Positions 16,724 through 25,144 of a stretch of DNA of 32,245 bases are shown here, piece by piece. The position numbers and the translations under genes are program-made. Position 1 is the stretch's first letter; every line of letters starts with the position of its first letter. The stretch is from positions 1-32,245 of the forward strand of contig CAYPAV010000034.1 of the NCBI GenBank assembly GCA_964408805.1. The letters are read 5' to 3'. The notes under the pieces are model-generated. The model had not been told where the DNA came from. It did not search any database and saw nothing but the letters and a program-made list of their open reading frames with translations. The DNA comes from CAYPAV01 sp964408805. GTDB taxonomy: Bacteria > Pseudomonadota > Alphaproteobacteria > UBA8366.

Positions 16724-18696
16724 TCCGCCACCTCGGATAATGCAATGGATTCAGTGGTGACGTCTCCGATCGAGAGATCCGCCTTCATCATGCCCTTGCG
16801 GCCGTCCTCATAGGTCACTTCGGTCTCGATCTCGCAGTGATCGGCATTCGCGTAGACGGCGTCGATCAACGGCTCGTAGCGCTCGGCGACGAAACCGCGG
16901 CGAACCTTGCGGGTTCGCGTCAATTCGCCGTCATCCGCGTCGAGCTGTTTGTGCAAAACGATAAAGCGCTTGATCTGCGAACCGGCGAGCTGCGGATCCG
17001 TGGCCAAGTCGCGATTAACCTGCGCGATATGCCCGCCGATGATATCGTAGACCTGAGGCAGGGCCGCCAGCTCCTGATAGCTCGCATAGGAAACGCTGTT
17101 CCGTTCCGCCCAGTTGCCCATCGCCTCAAGATCGATGTTTATGAAGGCGGAGACGAAATCCTTGTTGTCTCCGAAGGTCACGGCCTCGAAGATATCGGGG
17201 AAGAATTTCAGCTTGTTTTCCAAATACTTCGGCGCGAACATGGTGCCGTCGTTCAGCTTGCCCACATCCTTCGCGCGATCGATGATCTTCAGATGGCCGT
17301 CGGTGTCGATGAAGCCGGCGTCGCCGGTATGGCACCAACCATCCGACGTCTTGGTCTCCGCCGTCGCTTCCGGGTTCCTGTAATATTCCTTGAAGATACC
17401 CGGGCTCTTGAACATCACCTCGCCGTTGTCATCGATTCGGAGCTCGACATCGTAGGCCGGCGTGCCCACGGTGTCCGCCTTGATCTCGCCGTCCGGCTGG
17501 ATGGTGACGAAGACGCCGGCCTCGGTCATGCCGTAGAGCTGTTTCAGGTTCAGGCCGATGCCGCGATAGAAATTGAAGATATCGGGCCCGATCGCCTCGC
17601 CGGCCGTATAGCCGATGCGGACCCGGCTGAAACCGAGCGCGTTCTTCAACGGCCCGTACAGCAAGACATTGCCAAGTCCGTAGAGCACGCGGTCGCCGAT
17701 GGAAACGGATTCGCCGTCGATGATCCGCGTTCCCACATTGCGCGCGACATCCATGAAATAATCGTACATCTTCCGTTTCAGCCACCCGGCATCCTCGATA
17801 CGGATCGAAACGGTGGTCAGAAGGTTTTCGAATATTCGCGGCGGCGCGAAAAAATAGGTCGGCCCCAATTCCTGCAGGTCGATCAGGACCGTTTCCGCCG
17901 ATTCCGGGCAGGCCGAACAGAACCCGGACGTCAAGGCCTGGCCGTAAGAGAAGATATGGTCGCCGATCCAGGCCATCGGCAGATAGGACAAAATTTCGTC
18001 GTTTTCGTTCAGGTTTTCGAATTTCACCGCATTGAGCGAGCTGATCAGAATATTTTCATGGGTCAGCACGACCCCCTTCGGGCGGCCCGTCGTGCCCGAG
18101 GTATAGAGCATGATGGAGACATCCTGGCCCTTCGCGGCGGCGATCTCCTGATCGAAGAAATCGGGATTCGCATGCTCGAAAATCCGGCCTTTTTCGACCA
18201 CCTCCTCATAATCGTGAAGATAGTCCTGATCGTAGTGGCGAAGGCCCCGCGAGTCGTCGAAGACCACCGATTGGACGAGCGGGCATCGCTCCTTCACTTC
18301 GATCACCTTGTCGACCTGTTCCTGGTTCTCGGCGATGATGAAGCGGGTCTCGGCGTTCTCCAGAACATATTGCAATTCCTCGGCGACCGAATCCTGATAG
18401 ACCGGCACCGGGACACCGCCGAGCGCCTGCACTGCGATGATCGACCAGTAGAGCCGAGGCCGGTTGTCGCCGATGATCGCCACACGGTCGCCGCGCGCGA
18501 TCCCAAGCTCCTTCAGGCCGCAGGCGATCGCGCGAACTTCGTCCGCCGTCTCGCGCCAGGTGAAGGTTTGCCAAATTCCGAGCGTCTTCTCCCGCATCGC
18601 TGGCCGGTCGCCGCGAATTTCCGCGTTCCAAAGCAGCAGTTTCGGACCCGTGTCATGGACCGACAGGTCGGGTAATTTGCTTTCCATGCTCGACAT
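16720..18696 (-). CDS. AMP-forming acyl-CoA synthetase (long-chain fatty-acid-CoA ligase family)
   Basis: This enzyme activates a carboxylic acid with ATP and CoA, via an acyl-adenylate. It has 658 residues from the chosen ATG (another ATG three codons on is also possible; a GGGGG/AAGGA stretch precedes both). Visible motifs are the P-loop TSGTTGRPKG (199-208), LPMAWIGDH, YGMTEAG, GWCHTGDAG and the hinge IDRAKDVGKL. The length and layout resemble FadD15/ACSL-type ligases rather than PaaK. It heads the operon and overlaps livG, so the imported compound is likely trapped as its CoA ester. Substrate chain length or aromaticity is not determinable here. Confidence 0.88.
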   Translation of the reverse strand: MSSMESKLPDLSVHDTGPKLLLWNAEIRGDRPAMREKTLGIWQTFTWRETADEVRAIACGLKELGIARGDRVAIIGDNRPRLYWSIIAVQALGGVPVPVYQDSVAEELQYVLENAETRFIIAENQEQVDKVIEVKERCPLVQSVVFDDSRGLRHYDQDYLHDYEEVVEKGRIFEHANPDFFDQEIAAAKGQDVSIMLYTSGTTGRPKGVVLTHENILISSLNAVKFENLNENDEILSYLPMAWIGDHIFSYGQALTSGFCSACPESAETVLIDLQELGPTYFFAPPRIFENLLTTVSIRIEDAGWLKRKMYDYFMDVARNVGTRIIDGESVSIGDRVLYGLGNVLLYGPLKNALGFSRVRIGYTAGEAIGPDIFNFYRGIGLNLKQLYGMTEAGVFVTIQPDGEIKADTVGTPAYDVELRIDDNGEVMFKSPGIFKEYYRNPEATAETKTSDGWCHTGDAGFIDTDGHLKIIDRAKDVGKLNDGTMFAPKYLENKLKFFPDIFEAVTFGDNKDFVSAFINIDLEAMGNWAERNSVSYASYQELAALPQVYDIIGGHIAQVNRDLATDPQLAGSQIKRFIVLHKQLDADDGELTRTRKVRRGFVAERYEPLIDAVYANADHCEIETEVTYEDGRKGMMKADLSIGDVTTESIALSEVAE

Positions 18697-19081
18697 TCCT
18701 TCATCCCCCTCGGACGCCACTATATAGGGCGTTCGATCTACATCTTGGCGCGCCCCGACGACGCGCCAGAATTCCACATTGGCAGAAGACAACTCTCCCA
18801 GTTACCCGTGCCATTGGCATGGCCGCTATATTGTTATTATTTTTTAGCTGAATTGGCCCGCCAATGGGGCGTCACTGGTAACCGTTGAAGGGGCGGGCGT
18901 CAAGAACCTGTTGGCCCTTGCTCGTCACATTGTGATCGCCATGGCGAGACGCGTCGGAGCGCTTTCCTTCACGGGCGAAATAAGTATATCTACGGACTCC
19001 GGGCGGCGGCGGCGAGACGACGGGCCAAACCCCCGCGTTCGCCGAGGCCCCCGGCGTATTGGATGGGAAGGAGAACCAGCC
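18697..19081. promoter_or_regulatory. divergent control region between the ligase operon and acnA
   Basis: This 385-base gap separates two divergent units and holds no credible gene. It contains several TTGGC/GCCAA half-sites: TTGGC at 18779-18783, TGCCA-T-TGGCA at 18809-18819 and the perfect ATTGGC-CC-GCCAAT at 18852-18865. A TATATC at 18985-18990 could be the -10 of an acnA promoter, and TATATA at about 18719-18724 could be a -10 for the ligase. Neither has a good -35. The inverted repeats suggest an operator, but no regulator gene is adjacent. Confidence 0.4.
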
Positions 19082-21763
19082 GTGACATCGACCGGTCAAG
19101 ACAGTTTGAAGACACGCCGCACCCTCGAGGCCGGCGGCAAGAAGTATGATTACTACAGCATCGAGGCGGCCGGCGAGGCGCTCGGCGTCGATCTTTCCCG
19201 GCTCCCCTTCTCGCTCAAGATCTTGATGGAGAATTTGCTGCGGTTCGAGGATGGGCGGACGGTCACCACCGATCATGTAAAGGCGCTGGCGGGTTGGCTC
19301 GAGGACTGCACCAGCAGTGCCGAGGTTCCTTACCGCCCGGCAAGGGTCCTGCTGCAGGATTTCACCGGCGTTCCGGCCGTGGCCGACTTGGCCGCGATGC
19401 GCGACGCGATGGCCGATATGGGCGACGACCCCGACAAGATCAATCCGTTGTCGCCGGTCGATCTGGTGATCGATCACTCGGTCCAGATAGATTCCTTCGG
19501 CGCCGCCGACTCCTTCCAGACAAATGTCGATAAGGAATTCGAGCGGAACGGCGAGCGCTACGAGTTCCTGCGCTGGGGTCAGGCGGCGTTCGACAATTTC
19601 CGGATCGTGCCGCCGGGCACCGGGATCTGCCATCAGGTCAACCTCGAATACCTGTCGCGTTGCGTCTGGTCGGCGGCGGACGAAGACGGCGTCACGGTCG
19701 CCTATCCCGACACGCTTTTCGGGACCGACAGCCACACCACGATGGTCAACGGCATGGGCGTGCTCGGCTGGGGGGTGGGCGGCATCGAGGCCGAGGCTGC
19801 GATGCTGGGTCAGTCGATCGCCATGGTCATTCCCGACGTTGTCGGTTTCCGCCTGACCGGCGCCCTTCCCGAGGGCGCCACCGCGACAGACCTTGTACTG
19901 ACCGTGGTGCAAATGTTGCGGGCCAAGGGCGTGGTGCAAAAATTCGTCGAGTTCTACGGCCCCGGCCTCGACAACCTTTCGCTCGCCGACAAGGCGACCC
20001 TCGCCAACATGGCGCCCGAATACGGCGCCACCTGCGGGATTTTCCCGATCGACGGCGAGACCGTCAATTATCTGAACTTCACCGGCCGCGACGAGGCGCA
20101 GGTGAAACTGGTCGAGGCCTATGCCAAGGCGCAGGGGATGTGGCGGGGCGCCGATCCGGTTTTCAGCGATACGCTGGAGCTGGAACTGGACACCGTCGAA
20201 CCCTCCCTCGCCGGCCCGAAGCGCCCGCAGGACAGGGTGGCGTTGTCGGACATGGCGGGCGCCAGTGTGGTGGCGATGGAAGAGGTCGGCGCCGGCACCG
20301 CGACCGCGATCGAGGACGCCGATTATTCGATCGATCCCGGCGATATCGTGATCGCGGCGATCACCAGTTGCACCAACACCTCAAATCCAAGCGTGCTGGT
20401 CGCCGCCGGTCTGGTCGCCAAGAAGGCCAACGAGCGGGGGCTGAAGGCGAAACCCTGGGTCAAGACCTCGCTCGCCCCCGGCAGCCAGGTCGTCGAGGAC
20501 TATCTCGCAAAGGCCGAGCTGCAAGAGCATCTGGATGCGCTCGGTTTCAATATCGTGGGTTTCGGCTGCACCACCTGCATCGGCAATTCCGGCCCGCTGC
20601 CCGAACCCATTCACGAAGCCGTCGTCGAGGGAGACGTCGCGGTTGGCGCGGTGCTGTCCGGCAACCGCAACTTCGAGGGGCGGGTGCATCCCTTAACCAA
20701 GCTCAACTATCTGGCATCGCCGCCGCTTGTCGTCGCCTATGCGCTCGCCGGGTCGCTCAAGGTTGATTTGCGGAACGATCCCATTGGCGAGGACTCCGAC
20801 GGCGAGCCGGTCTATCTGAAGGACATCTGGCCCACCAATGCGGAGGTCAAGAAAACGCTTGAGGCCTCGCTGACGCGCGAGATGTTCCAGGCGCGCTACG
20901 GCAACGTCTCGGAGGGGCCGGCGCAGTGGAAGGACATTCAAACCAGCGGCGGGCGGACCTATAACTGGAGTGCCGGGTCCACCTATGTCCAGCAGCCGCC
21001 CTTCTTCCAGAACATGCCGAAGAAACCGGATGCCATCGCCGATATCAAGGGTGCTCGCGCCCTTGCCGTTCTCGGCGATTCGGTGACGACCGATCACATC
21101 TCGCCGGCCGGAACGATCATGCGCGAAAGTCCGGCGGGCGAACACCTTTTGGAGCACCAGGTCCGTCCGAACGAGTTCAATTCCTTCGGTGCCCGGCGCG
21201 GCAATCACCAGGTGATGATGCGCGGTACCTTCGCCAACATCCGCATCCGGAACGAGATGGCCGAAGGCAAGCTCGGCGGTTTCAGCAAACACTACCCCTC
21301 GGGCGAGGTGATGCCGATCTATACCGCGTCGATGAAGTACCAGGCGGACGGCGTTCCCCTTGTCGTCGTCGGCGGCAAGGAGTACGGCACCGGCTCGTCG
21401 CGCGATTGGGCGGCCAAGGGCACCCTGCTTCTCGGCATCGACGCAGTTATCGTCGAAAGCTTCGAGCGGATCCATCGTTCGAATTTGGTCGGGATGGGCG
21501 TCCTGCCGCTGGAGTTCAAGCCCGGCGTCAATCGCGAGAGCTTGAAACTGAAAGGCGACGAGACCTTCGACCTTACCGGGATCGAGGCGGGTATCACCCC
21601 CGGCATGGATGTCGATTGCCGGATCACCCGAGCCGACGGGTCCAGCGAGGAGATCACGCTGACCTGCCGCATCGATACGGTCGATGAGGTCGACTACTAT
21701 CGCCATGGCGGCATCCTGCAATATGTCCTCCGCGATCTCAGGGGGGCCTCGGACGCCGCCTGA
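19082..21763 (+). CDS. acnA: aconitate hydratase A (aconitase)
   Basis: Aconitase isomerises citrate to isocitrate in the TCA cycle. The protein has 893 residues, the normal AcnA length. The [4Fe-4S] ligands are Cys430 (SCTNTS), Cys496 and Cys499 (GCTTCIGNSG). The C-terminal swivel domain has KEYGTGSSRDWAAKG. The start is taken as GTG at 19082: GGAAGGAGAA precedes it at proper spacing, and the family sequence begins just after (TSTGQDSLKTRRTL). An upstream in-frame ATG would add 57 basic, low-similarity residues. In many Alphaproteobacteria acnA lies divergent from ccmA; here the ligase/Liv operon stands between them. Confidence 0.96.
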   Translation: MTSTGQDSLKTRRTLEAGGKKYDYYSIEAAGEALGVDLSRLPFSLKILMENLLRFEDGRTVTTDHVKALAGWLEDCTSSAEVPYRPARVLLQDFTGVPAVADLAAMRDAMADMGDDPDKINPLSPVDLVIDHSVQIDSFGAADSFQTNVDKEFERNGERYEFLRWGQAAFDNFRIVPPGTGICHQVNLEYLSRCVWSAADEDGVTVAYPDTLFGTDSHTTMVNGMGVLGWGVGGIEAEAAMLGQSIAMVIPDVVGFRLTGALPEGATATDLVLTVVQMLRAKGVVQKFVEFYGPGLDNLSLADKATLANMAPEYGATCGIFPIDGETVNYLNFTGRDEAQVKLVEAYAKAQGMWRGADPVFSDTLELELDTVEPSLAGPKRPQDRVALSDMAGASVVAMEEVGAGTATAIEDADYSIDPGDIVIAAITSCTNTSNPSVLVAAGLVAKKANERGLKAKPWVKTSLAPGSQVVEDYLAKAELQEHLDALGFNIVGFGCTTCIGNSGPLPEPIHEAVVEGDVAVGAVLSGNRNFEGRVHPLTKLNYLASPPLVVAYALAGSLKVDLRNDPIGEDSDGEPVYLKDIWPTNAEVKKTLEASLTREMFQARYGNVSEGPAQWKDIQTSGGRTYNWSAGSTYVQQPPFFQNMPKKPDAIADIKGARALAVLGDSVTTDHISPAGTIMRESPAGEHLLEHQVRPNEFNSFGARRGNHQVMMRGTFANIRIRNEMAEGKLGGFSKHYPSGEVMPIYTASMKYQADGVPLVVVGGKEYGTGSSRDWAAKGTLLLGIDAVIVESFERIHRSNLVGMGVLPLEFKPGVNRESLKLKGDETFDLTGIEAGITPGMDVDCRITRADGSSEEITLTCRIDTVDEVDYYRHGGILQYVLRDLRGASDAA

Positions 21764-21775
21764 CCGCCACGCTGA

Positions 21776-21814
21776 AAGCCGGTCGGGGCCGCCGCCGGGC
21801 GCTCCCGCCGGCTT
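21776..21814 (+). other. stem-loop after acnA
   Basis: AAGCCGG (21776-21782) can pair with CCGGCTT (21808-21814). No T-run follows, so it is not a clear intrinsic terminator and may only shape the acnA 3' UTR. The downstream gene could be co-transcribed. Confidence 0.3.
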
Positions 21815-21853
21815 CACCCGAACGTGATTGGTAGGCTTGGGAGCGGTCATCCT

Positions 21854-22588
21854 ATGATCCTCGGCATGCGACAAAGTCCAGGCAGTTTCATCGGCGCCGT
21901 TTTCGCCGCACTCTTATTCGCGACGAGTGCCGCGGCGGACGGAAAGTTGGTGGTCGTCGAACTTTTTACCAGCCAGGGCTGTTCCTCTTGCCCGCCGGCC
22001 GAAGCCTATATGCGGGAGTTGGCCAAGCGCGACGACGTCATCGGATTGGAATTCCATGTAGATTATTGGGATTTCATCGGCTGGAAGGATCCGTTCGCGA
22101 AAAAGGCCTTCACGGCGCGCCAGGAAGGCTATGTGCGAAGCCTGCGGGCGCGCTACAAATACACGCCGCAGGCGGTCGTCGGCGGGACCGTGCACTTGGT
22201 CGGCTCGAACCGGGGCGGCATCGAGGCCGAAATCTCGCGGCAGAAGGCGAAACCCGGTTACGGACCGAAGATCGTGGTTCGCAAGGAGAACGGCCAGATC
22301 ATCGCCAAGGTCGGCGGGGCCCATGTGAAGGACACCTACGACATCGTGTTTCTCACCTTCGACAATGAGAAGGAAACGCGGGTCATGCGCGGCGAGAACC
22401 GCGGCCTCACCCTTGCCAACGCCCGGGTGGTGCGCGAATTCGAGATCGTCGGCACATGGCGGGGCGCGCCGGTGACGCGAAAAATTTCGATCGTCGGACG
22501 CGACGGCGACGGCGGCTGCGCGATTCTCGTGCAGCGTCCGAACCACGGCCGGATCATCGCCGCCGCAACCCTTCCCTTCGGCGGGTGA
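21854..22588 (+). CDS. secreted DUF1223 family thioredoxin-like protein
   Basis: This is an exported protein of the DUF1223 family, whose biochemical role is not established. From the chosen ATG it has 244 residues: a signal peptide (about 1-28, ending SAAADG) and a thioredoxin-like domain with ELFTSQGCSSCPPAE, giving a CxxC pair at Cys43 and Cys46. The following FHVDYWDFIGWKDPF and TPQAVVGG segments are typical. An ATG four codons later (21866) is an alternative start. It lies 90 bases after acnA on the same strand, a neighbourhood often seen in Alphaproteobacteria. A redox role is inferred only from the CxxC. Confidence 0.86.
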   Translation: MILGMRQSPGSFIGAVFAALLFATSAAADGKLVVVELFTSQGCSSCPPAEAYMRELAKRDDVIGLEFHVDYWDFIGWKDPFAKKAFTARQEGYVRSLRARYKYTPQAVVGGTVHLVGSNRGGIEAEISRQKAKPGYGPKIVVRKENGQIIAKVGGAHVKDTYDIVFLTFDNEKETRVMRGENRGLTLANARVVREFEIVGTWRGAPVTRKISIVGRDGDGGCAILVQRPNHGRIIAAATLPFGG

Positions 22589-22607
22589 CGCGGGCGCCGG
22601 GGAGGAC

Positions 22608-23726
22608 TCAGCCGGTCAGGACCAGATCGTCCCGGTGGATGAGTTCGTCGCGGCCTCGATATCCCAAAATATCTTGAATTTCGCGGCTTTTCCGGCCCGC
22701 GATCCGCGCCGAATCCGTGTCGGAATAAGCCGATAAGCCGCGTCCCAATTCGCCGCCGTCGGCGCCGCGCACGATTACTGCGTCGCCCCGTTCGAATTGT
22801 CCCTCGACCCGGATGACGCCGGCCGGCAGCAGGCTTTTCCCCTGGGCGAGCGCGCGCGCCGCCCCTTCATCCACGATGACTGCGCCGACCGGATTGAGAG
22901 CGCCCACGATCCAGCGCTTTCGCGCCGTCAGCGGCGAGGCCGAGGGTAGGAACCAAGTGCACTTGGCGCCGTCGCCCAGGCGCCGCAACGGATGCGCTTG
23001 GGTGCCGTCCATGATCGCCATCCGGCAACCGGCCGACATGGTGATCTTCGCCGCTTCCAGCTTTGTTTCCATGCCGCCCGAGGAATATCCGGTGGGCGCC
23101 GTTCCCGCCATGGCGACGATCTCGTCGTTGATCTCCTCGACGCGTTCGACATGCACCGCCTCGGCGCGAAGGCGGGGGTCGGCGGTATAGAGCCCATCGA
23201 TATCCGAAAGCAGGACCAGGGCATCGGCGCTGATCATCGCCGCCACCCGCGCCGCCAGACGATCATTGTCGCCGAAGCGGATCTCGGCGGTGGCTACGGT
23301 ATCATTCTCGTTGACCACCGGAACGCCGCCGAGAGCGAGGAGTTGAGACAGGGTGCTGCGGGCGTTCAAGTGGCGTCGCCGATCCTCGGTATCTTCCAGG
23401 GTCAGCAGGATCTGGGCGACCGAAATGTCGTGCCGGGCGAGGGCCTCCTGATAGGCGTGCGCCAGTTGAATCTGCCCGCAGGCCGCCGCCGCCTGTTTCT
23501 CCTCGAGCCGAAGCGCGCGATCGCCCAGGCCGAGATGCCGACACCCGACCGCGATGGCGCCAGAGGAGACGACGACGGTCTCGCATCCGTCGTCCCGCGC
23601 CGCCTTCAGATCGTCGGCGAGCGCCTCCAGCCAAGGTTGGCGAATGCGGCCGCTCGCCTCGTCGACGAGAAGCGCCGAGCCGATCTTCACCACCAGCCGT
23701 TTGGCATCGGAAAGGTTTTCGGTCAT
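22608..23726 (-). CDS. proB: glutamate 5-kinase
   Basis: ProB phosphorylates glutamate, the first step of proline synthesis, and is normally inhibited by proline. It has 372 residues: an amino-acid kinase domain beginning RLVVKIGSALLV and containing VVSSGAIAVG, VVNENDTVA and DNDRLAARVA, then a C-terminal PUA domain (about 280-372). The ATG at 23726 is used; the obgE stop TGAGG serves as its ribosome site. A GTG five codons earlier overlaps the obgE stop and is an alternative. proA is not in the window. Confidence 0.94.
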   Translation of the reverse strand: MTENLSDAKRLVVKIGSALLVDEASGRIRQPWLEALADDLKAARDDGCETVVVSSGAIAVGCRHLGLGDRALRLEEKQAAAACGQIQLAHAYQEALARHDISVAQILLTLEDTEDRRRHLNARSTLSQLLALGGVPVVNENDTVATAEIRFGDNDRLAARVAAMISADALVLLSDIDGLYTADPRLRAEAVHVERVEEINDEIVAMAGTAPTGYSSGGMETKLEAAKITMSAGCRMAIMDGTQAHPLRRLGDGAKCTWFLPSASPLTARKRWIVGALNPVGAVIVDEGAARALAQGKSLLPAGVIRVEGQFERGDAVIVRGADGGELGRGLSAYSDTDSARIAGRKSREIQDILGYRGRDELIHRDDLVLTG

Positions 23727-23737
23727 GGGCCGGCGCC

Positions 23738-24793
23738 TCACCGCATCCAGGGCCGGAGTTCGTCCGCCGGCACCACGTCGCGCCTGTCCTGCGCCTCCGA
23801 CTGGCGTCGCGCGTCGACGATTTTCTTGAGGCGCCGAAGCGCCTCCCGGACACCGGCCCCGGAAATACCGGATAGAACCAGTACCTCGCCCTCCGCGGCC
23901 TCGGCGAGCGCGGCCCGTTTCGTCTCGATCGCCTCCGGCGTCAACGCGTCGGCCTTGTTCAAAGCGACGAATTCGGTCTTTTGGTCGAGACCCGCGCCAT
24001 AGGCCTGCAACTCACCGCGAACGGTCCGATAAGCCGCCGCCACGTCTTCCTCCGTTCCATCGACGAGATGCAGCAGCGCGCCGCAGCGCTCCAGATGCCC
24101 GAGGAACCGGTCACCCAGACCGTGGCCTTCATGGGCGCCCTCGATCAGCCCCGGGATATCGGCCAGAACAAAGCTATCCTCGTCGACCGCGACGACGCCG
24201 AGTTGCGGGTGCAGGGTGGTGAAGGGATAGTCGGCGACTTTCGGACGGGCCCGGCTGACCGCCGACAAGAAGGTCGACTTTCCGGCGTTGGGCAGGCCCA
24301 CCAGCCCGGCATCGGCAAGCAGCTTGAGGCGGAGCCAGATCCACATTTCCTGGCCGGGCTCGCCGGGATCGGCACGGCGCGGCGCCCGGTTGGTCGAAGA
24401 TTTGTAGTGGGCGTTGCCGCGTCCCGGCTCGCCGCCCTTCAGCAGTACCGCCTCGGCGCCGATTTGATCCAGATCGGCGATCAGGGTCTCGTTGTCCTCG
24501 GCCAGGATTTGCGTTCCGACCGGCAGTTCAAGGATCGCCGGCTTGCCGGCGGCCCCGGTCATGTCCTTCCCCATTCCATGCTGGCCGTTCTTGGCCTTGA
24601 CGTGCTGGCGGAAGCGGAAATCGATCAGCGTGTTCAGCCCCTCGACCGCGACCGCCCGCACGTCGCCGCCGCGTCCCCCGTCGCCGCCGTTCGGGCCGCC
24701 GAATTCAACGAATTTCTCGCGCCGGAACGAGATGCAGCCGTTGCCGCCGTTGCCGCTCTTCACATATATCTTCGTCTGGTCCAGGAACTTCAT
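23738..24793 (-). CDS. obgE: GTPase ObgE/CgtA
   Basis: Obg is an essential GTPase that associates with the 50S ribosomal subunit and helps in its assembly. It has 351 residues: the glycine-rich Obg fold (1-158; MKFLDQTKIYVKSGNGGNG) and a G domain with G1 GLPNAGKST, G3 DIPGLIEGA and G4 NKAD. The C-terminus is short, without a long Obg C-terminal domain. The ATG at 24793 matches the conserved N-terminus. It is separated from rpmA by a 90-base gap with a strong terminator-like hairpin, and is 11 bases before proB. Confidence 0.96.
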   Translation of the reverse strand: MKFLDQTKIYVKSGNGGNGCISFRREKFVEFGGPNGGDGGRGGDVRAVAVEGLNTLIDFRFRQHVKAKNGQHGMGKDMTGAAGKPAILELPVGTQILAEDNETLIADLDQIGAEAVLLKGGEPGRGNAHYKSSTNRAPRRADPGEPGQEMWIWLRLKLLADAGLVGLPNAGKSTFLSAVSRARPKVADYPFTTLHPQLGVVAVDEDSFVLADIPGLIEGAHEGHGLGDRFLGHLERCGALLHLVDGTEEDVAAAYRTVRGELQAYGAGLDQKTEFVALNKADALTPEAIETKRAALAEAAEGEVLVLSGISGAGVREALRRLKKIVDARRQSEAQDRRDVVPADELRPWMR

Positions 24794-24814
24794 GACGATA
24801 CCGTCAATGGGAAC

Positions 24815-24855
24815 GGGGAATGGCAACAAAAAAGGGGAATGGCGATCCATTCCCC
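24815..24855 (-). terminator. intrinsic terminator/attenuator between rpmA and obgE with a duplicated 3' arm
   Basis: On the minus strand GGGGAATGG (24855-24847), loop ATCG and CCATTCCCC (24842-24834) form a perfect 9-bp stem followed by TTTTTTGTTG, a textbook intrinsic terminator. A second CCATTCCCC lies just after the T-run (24823-24815) and could pair with the same 5' arm instead. The two pairings exclude each other, so read-through into obgE may be controlled. The obgE ATG is 22 bases further on. Confidence 0.75.
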
Positions 24856-24883
24856 CAAGCGAACCCAATGCCGTGGGGCCGGC

Positions 24884-25138
24884 TTATCCGGCCGGCACCA
24901 CCGAGATGGTTGTCCGGGAACGCGTCTTGTGGAATTTCACATTGCCTTCGCTCAAGGCGAAAAGGGTATGATCCTTGCCCATGCCGACATTGTCGCCGGG
25001 ATGAAACTTGGTGCCGCGCTGGCGCACGATGATATTGCCCGCGATGACCGGCTCGCCGCCATACTTCTTGACGCCGAGGCGCTTGCCGGCGGTATCGCGG
25101 CCGTTTCGCGAGCTGCCGCCTGCCTTCTTATGTGCCAT
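24884..25138 (-). CDS. rpmA: 50S ribosomal protein L27
   Basis: L27 is a ribosomal protein near the peptidyl-transferase centre. It has 84 residues and begins MAHKKAGGSSRNGRDT, without the N-terminal extension cleaved in Firmicutes, and ends with TRTTISV-like residues. It follows rplU by 6 bases, as is usual. A strong terminator comes right after it. Confidence 0.97.
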   Translation of the reverse strand: MAHKKAGGSSRNGRDTAGKRLGVKKYGGEPVIAGNIIVRQRGTKFHPGDNVGMGKDHTLFALSEGNVKFHKTRSRTTISVVPAG

Positions 25139-25144
25139 GCCGCC

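Noticed and set aside
16837..18675. A 612-codon plus-strand open frame opposite the acyl-CoA ligase
   Set aside because: The ligase on the minus strand has all adenylation motifs; the opposite frame has no recognisable domain.
18814..18835. A sigma-54 promoter (TTGGCA ... TTG) before acnA
   Set aside because: The distance between the GG and the TTG elements does not fit the strict -24/-12 spacing, and the second element is not TTGC.
18911..19081. N-terminal extension of aconitase from an upstream in-frame ATG
   Set aside because: The extra 57 residues are Arg-rich and unlike the family, and a good ribosome site precedes the GTG at 19082.
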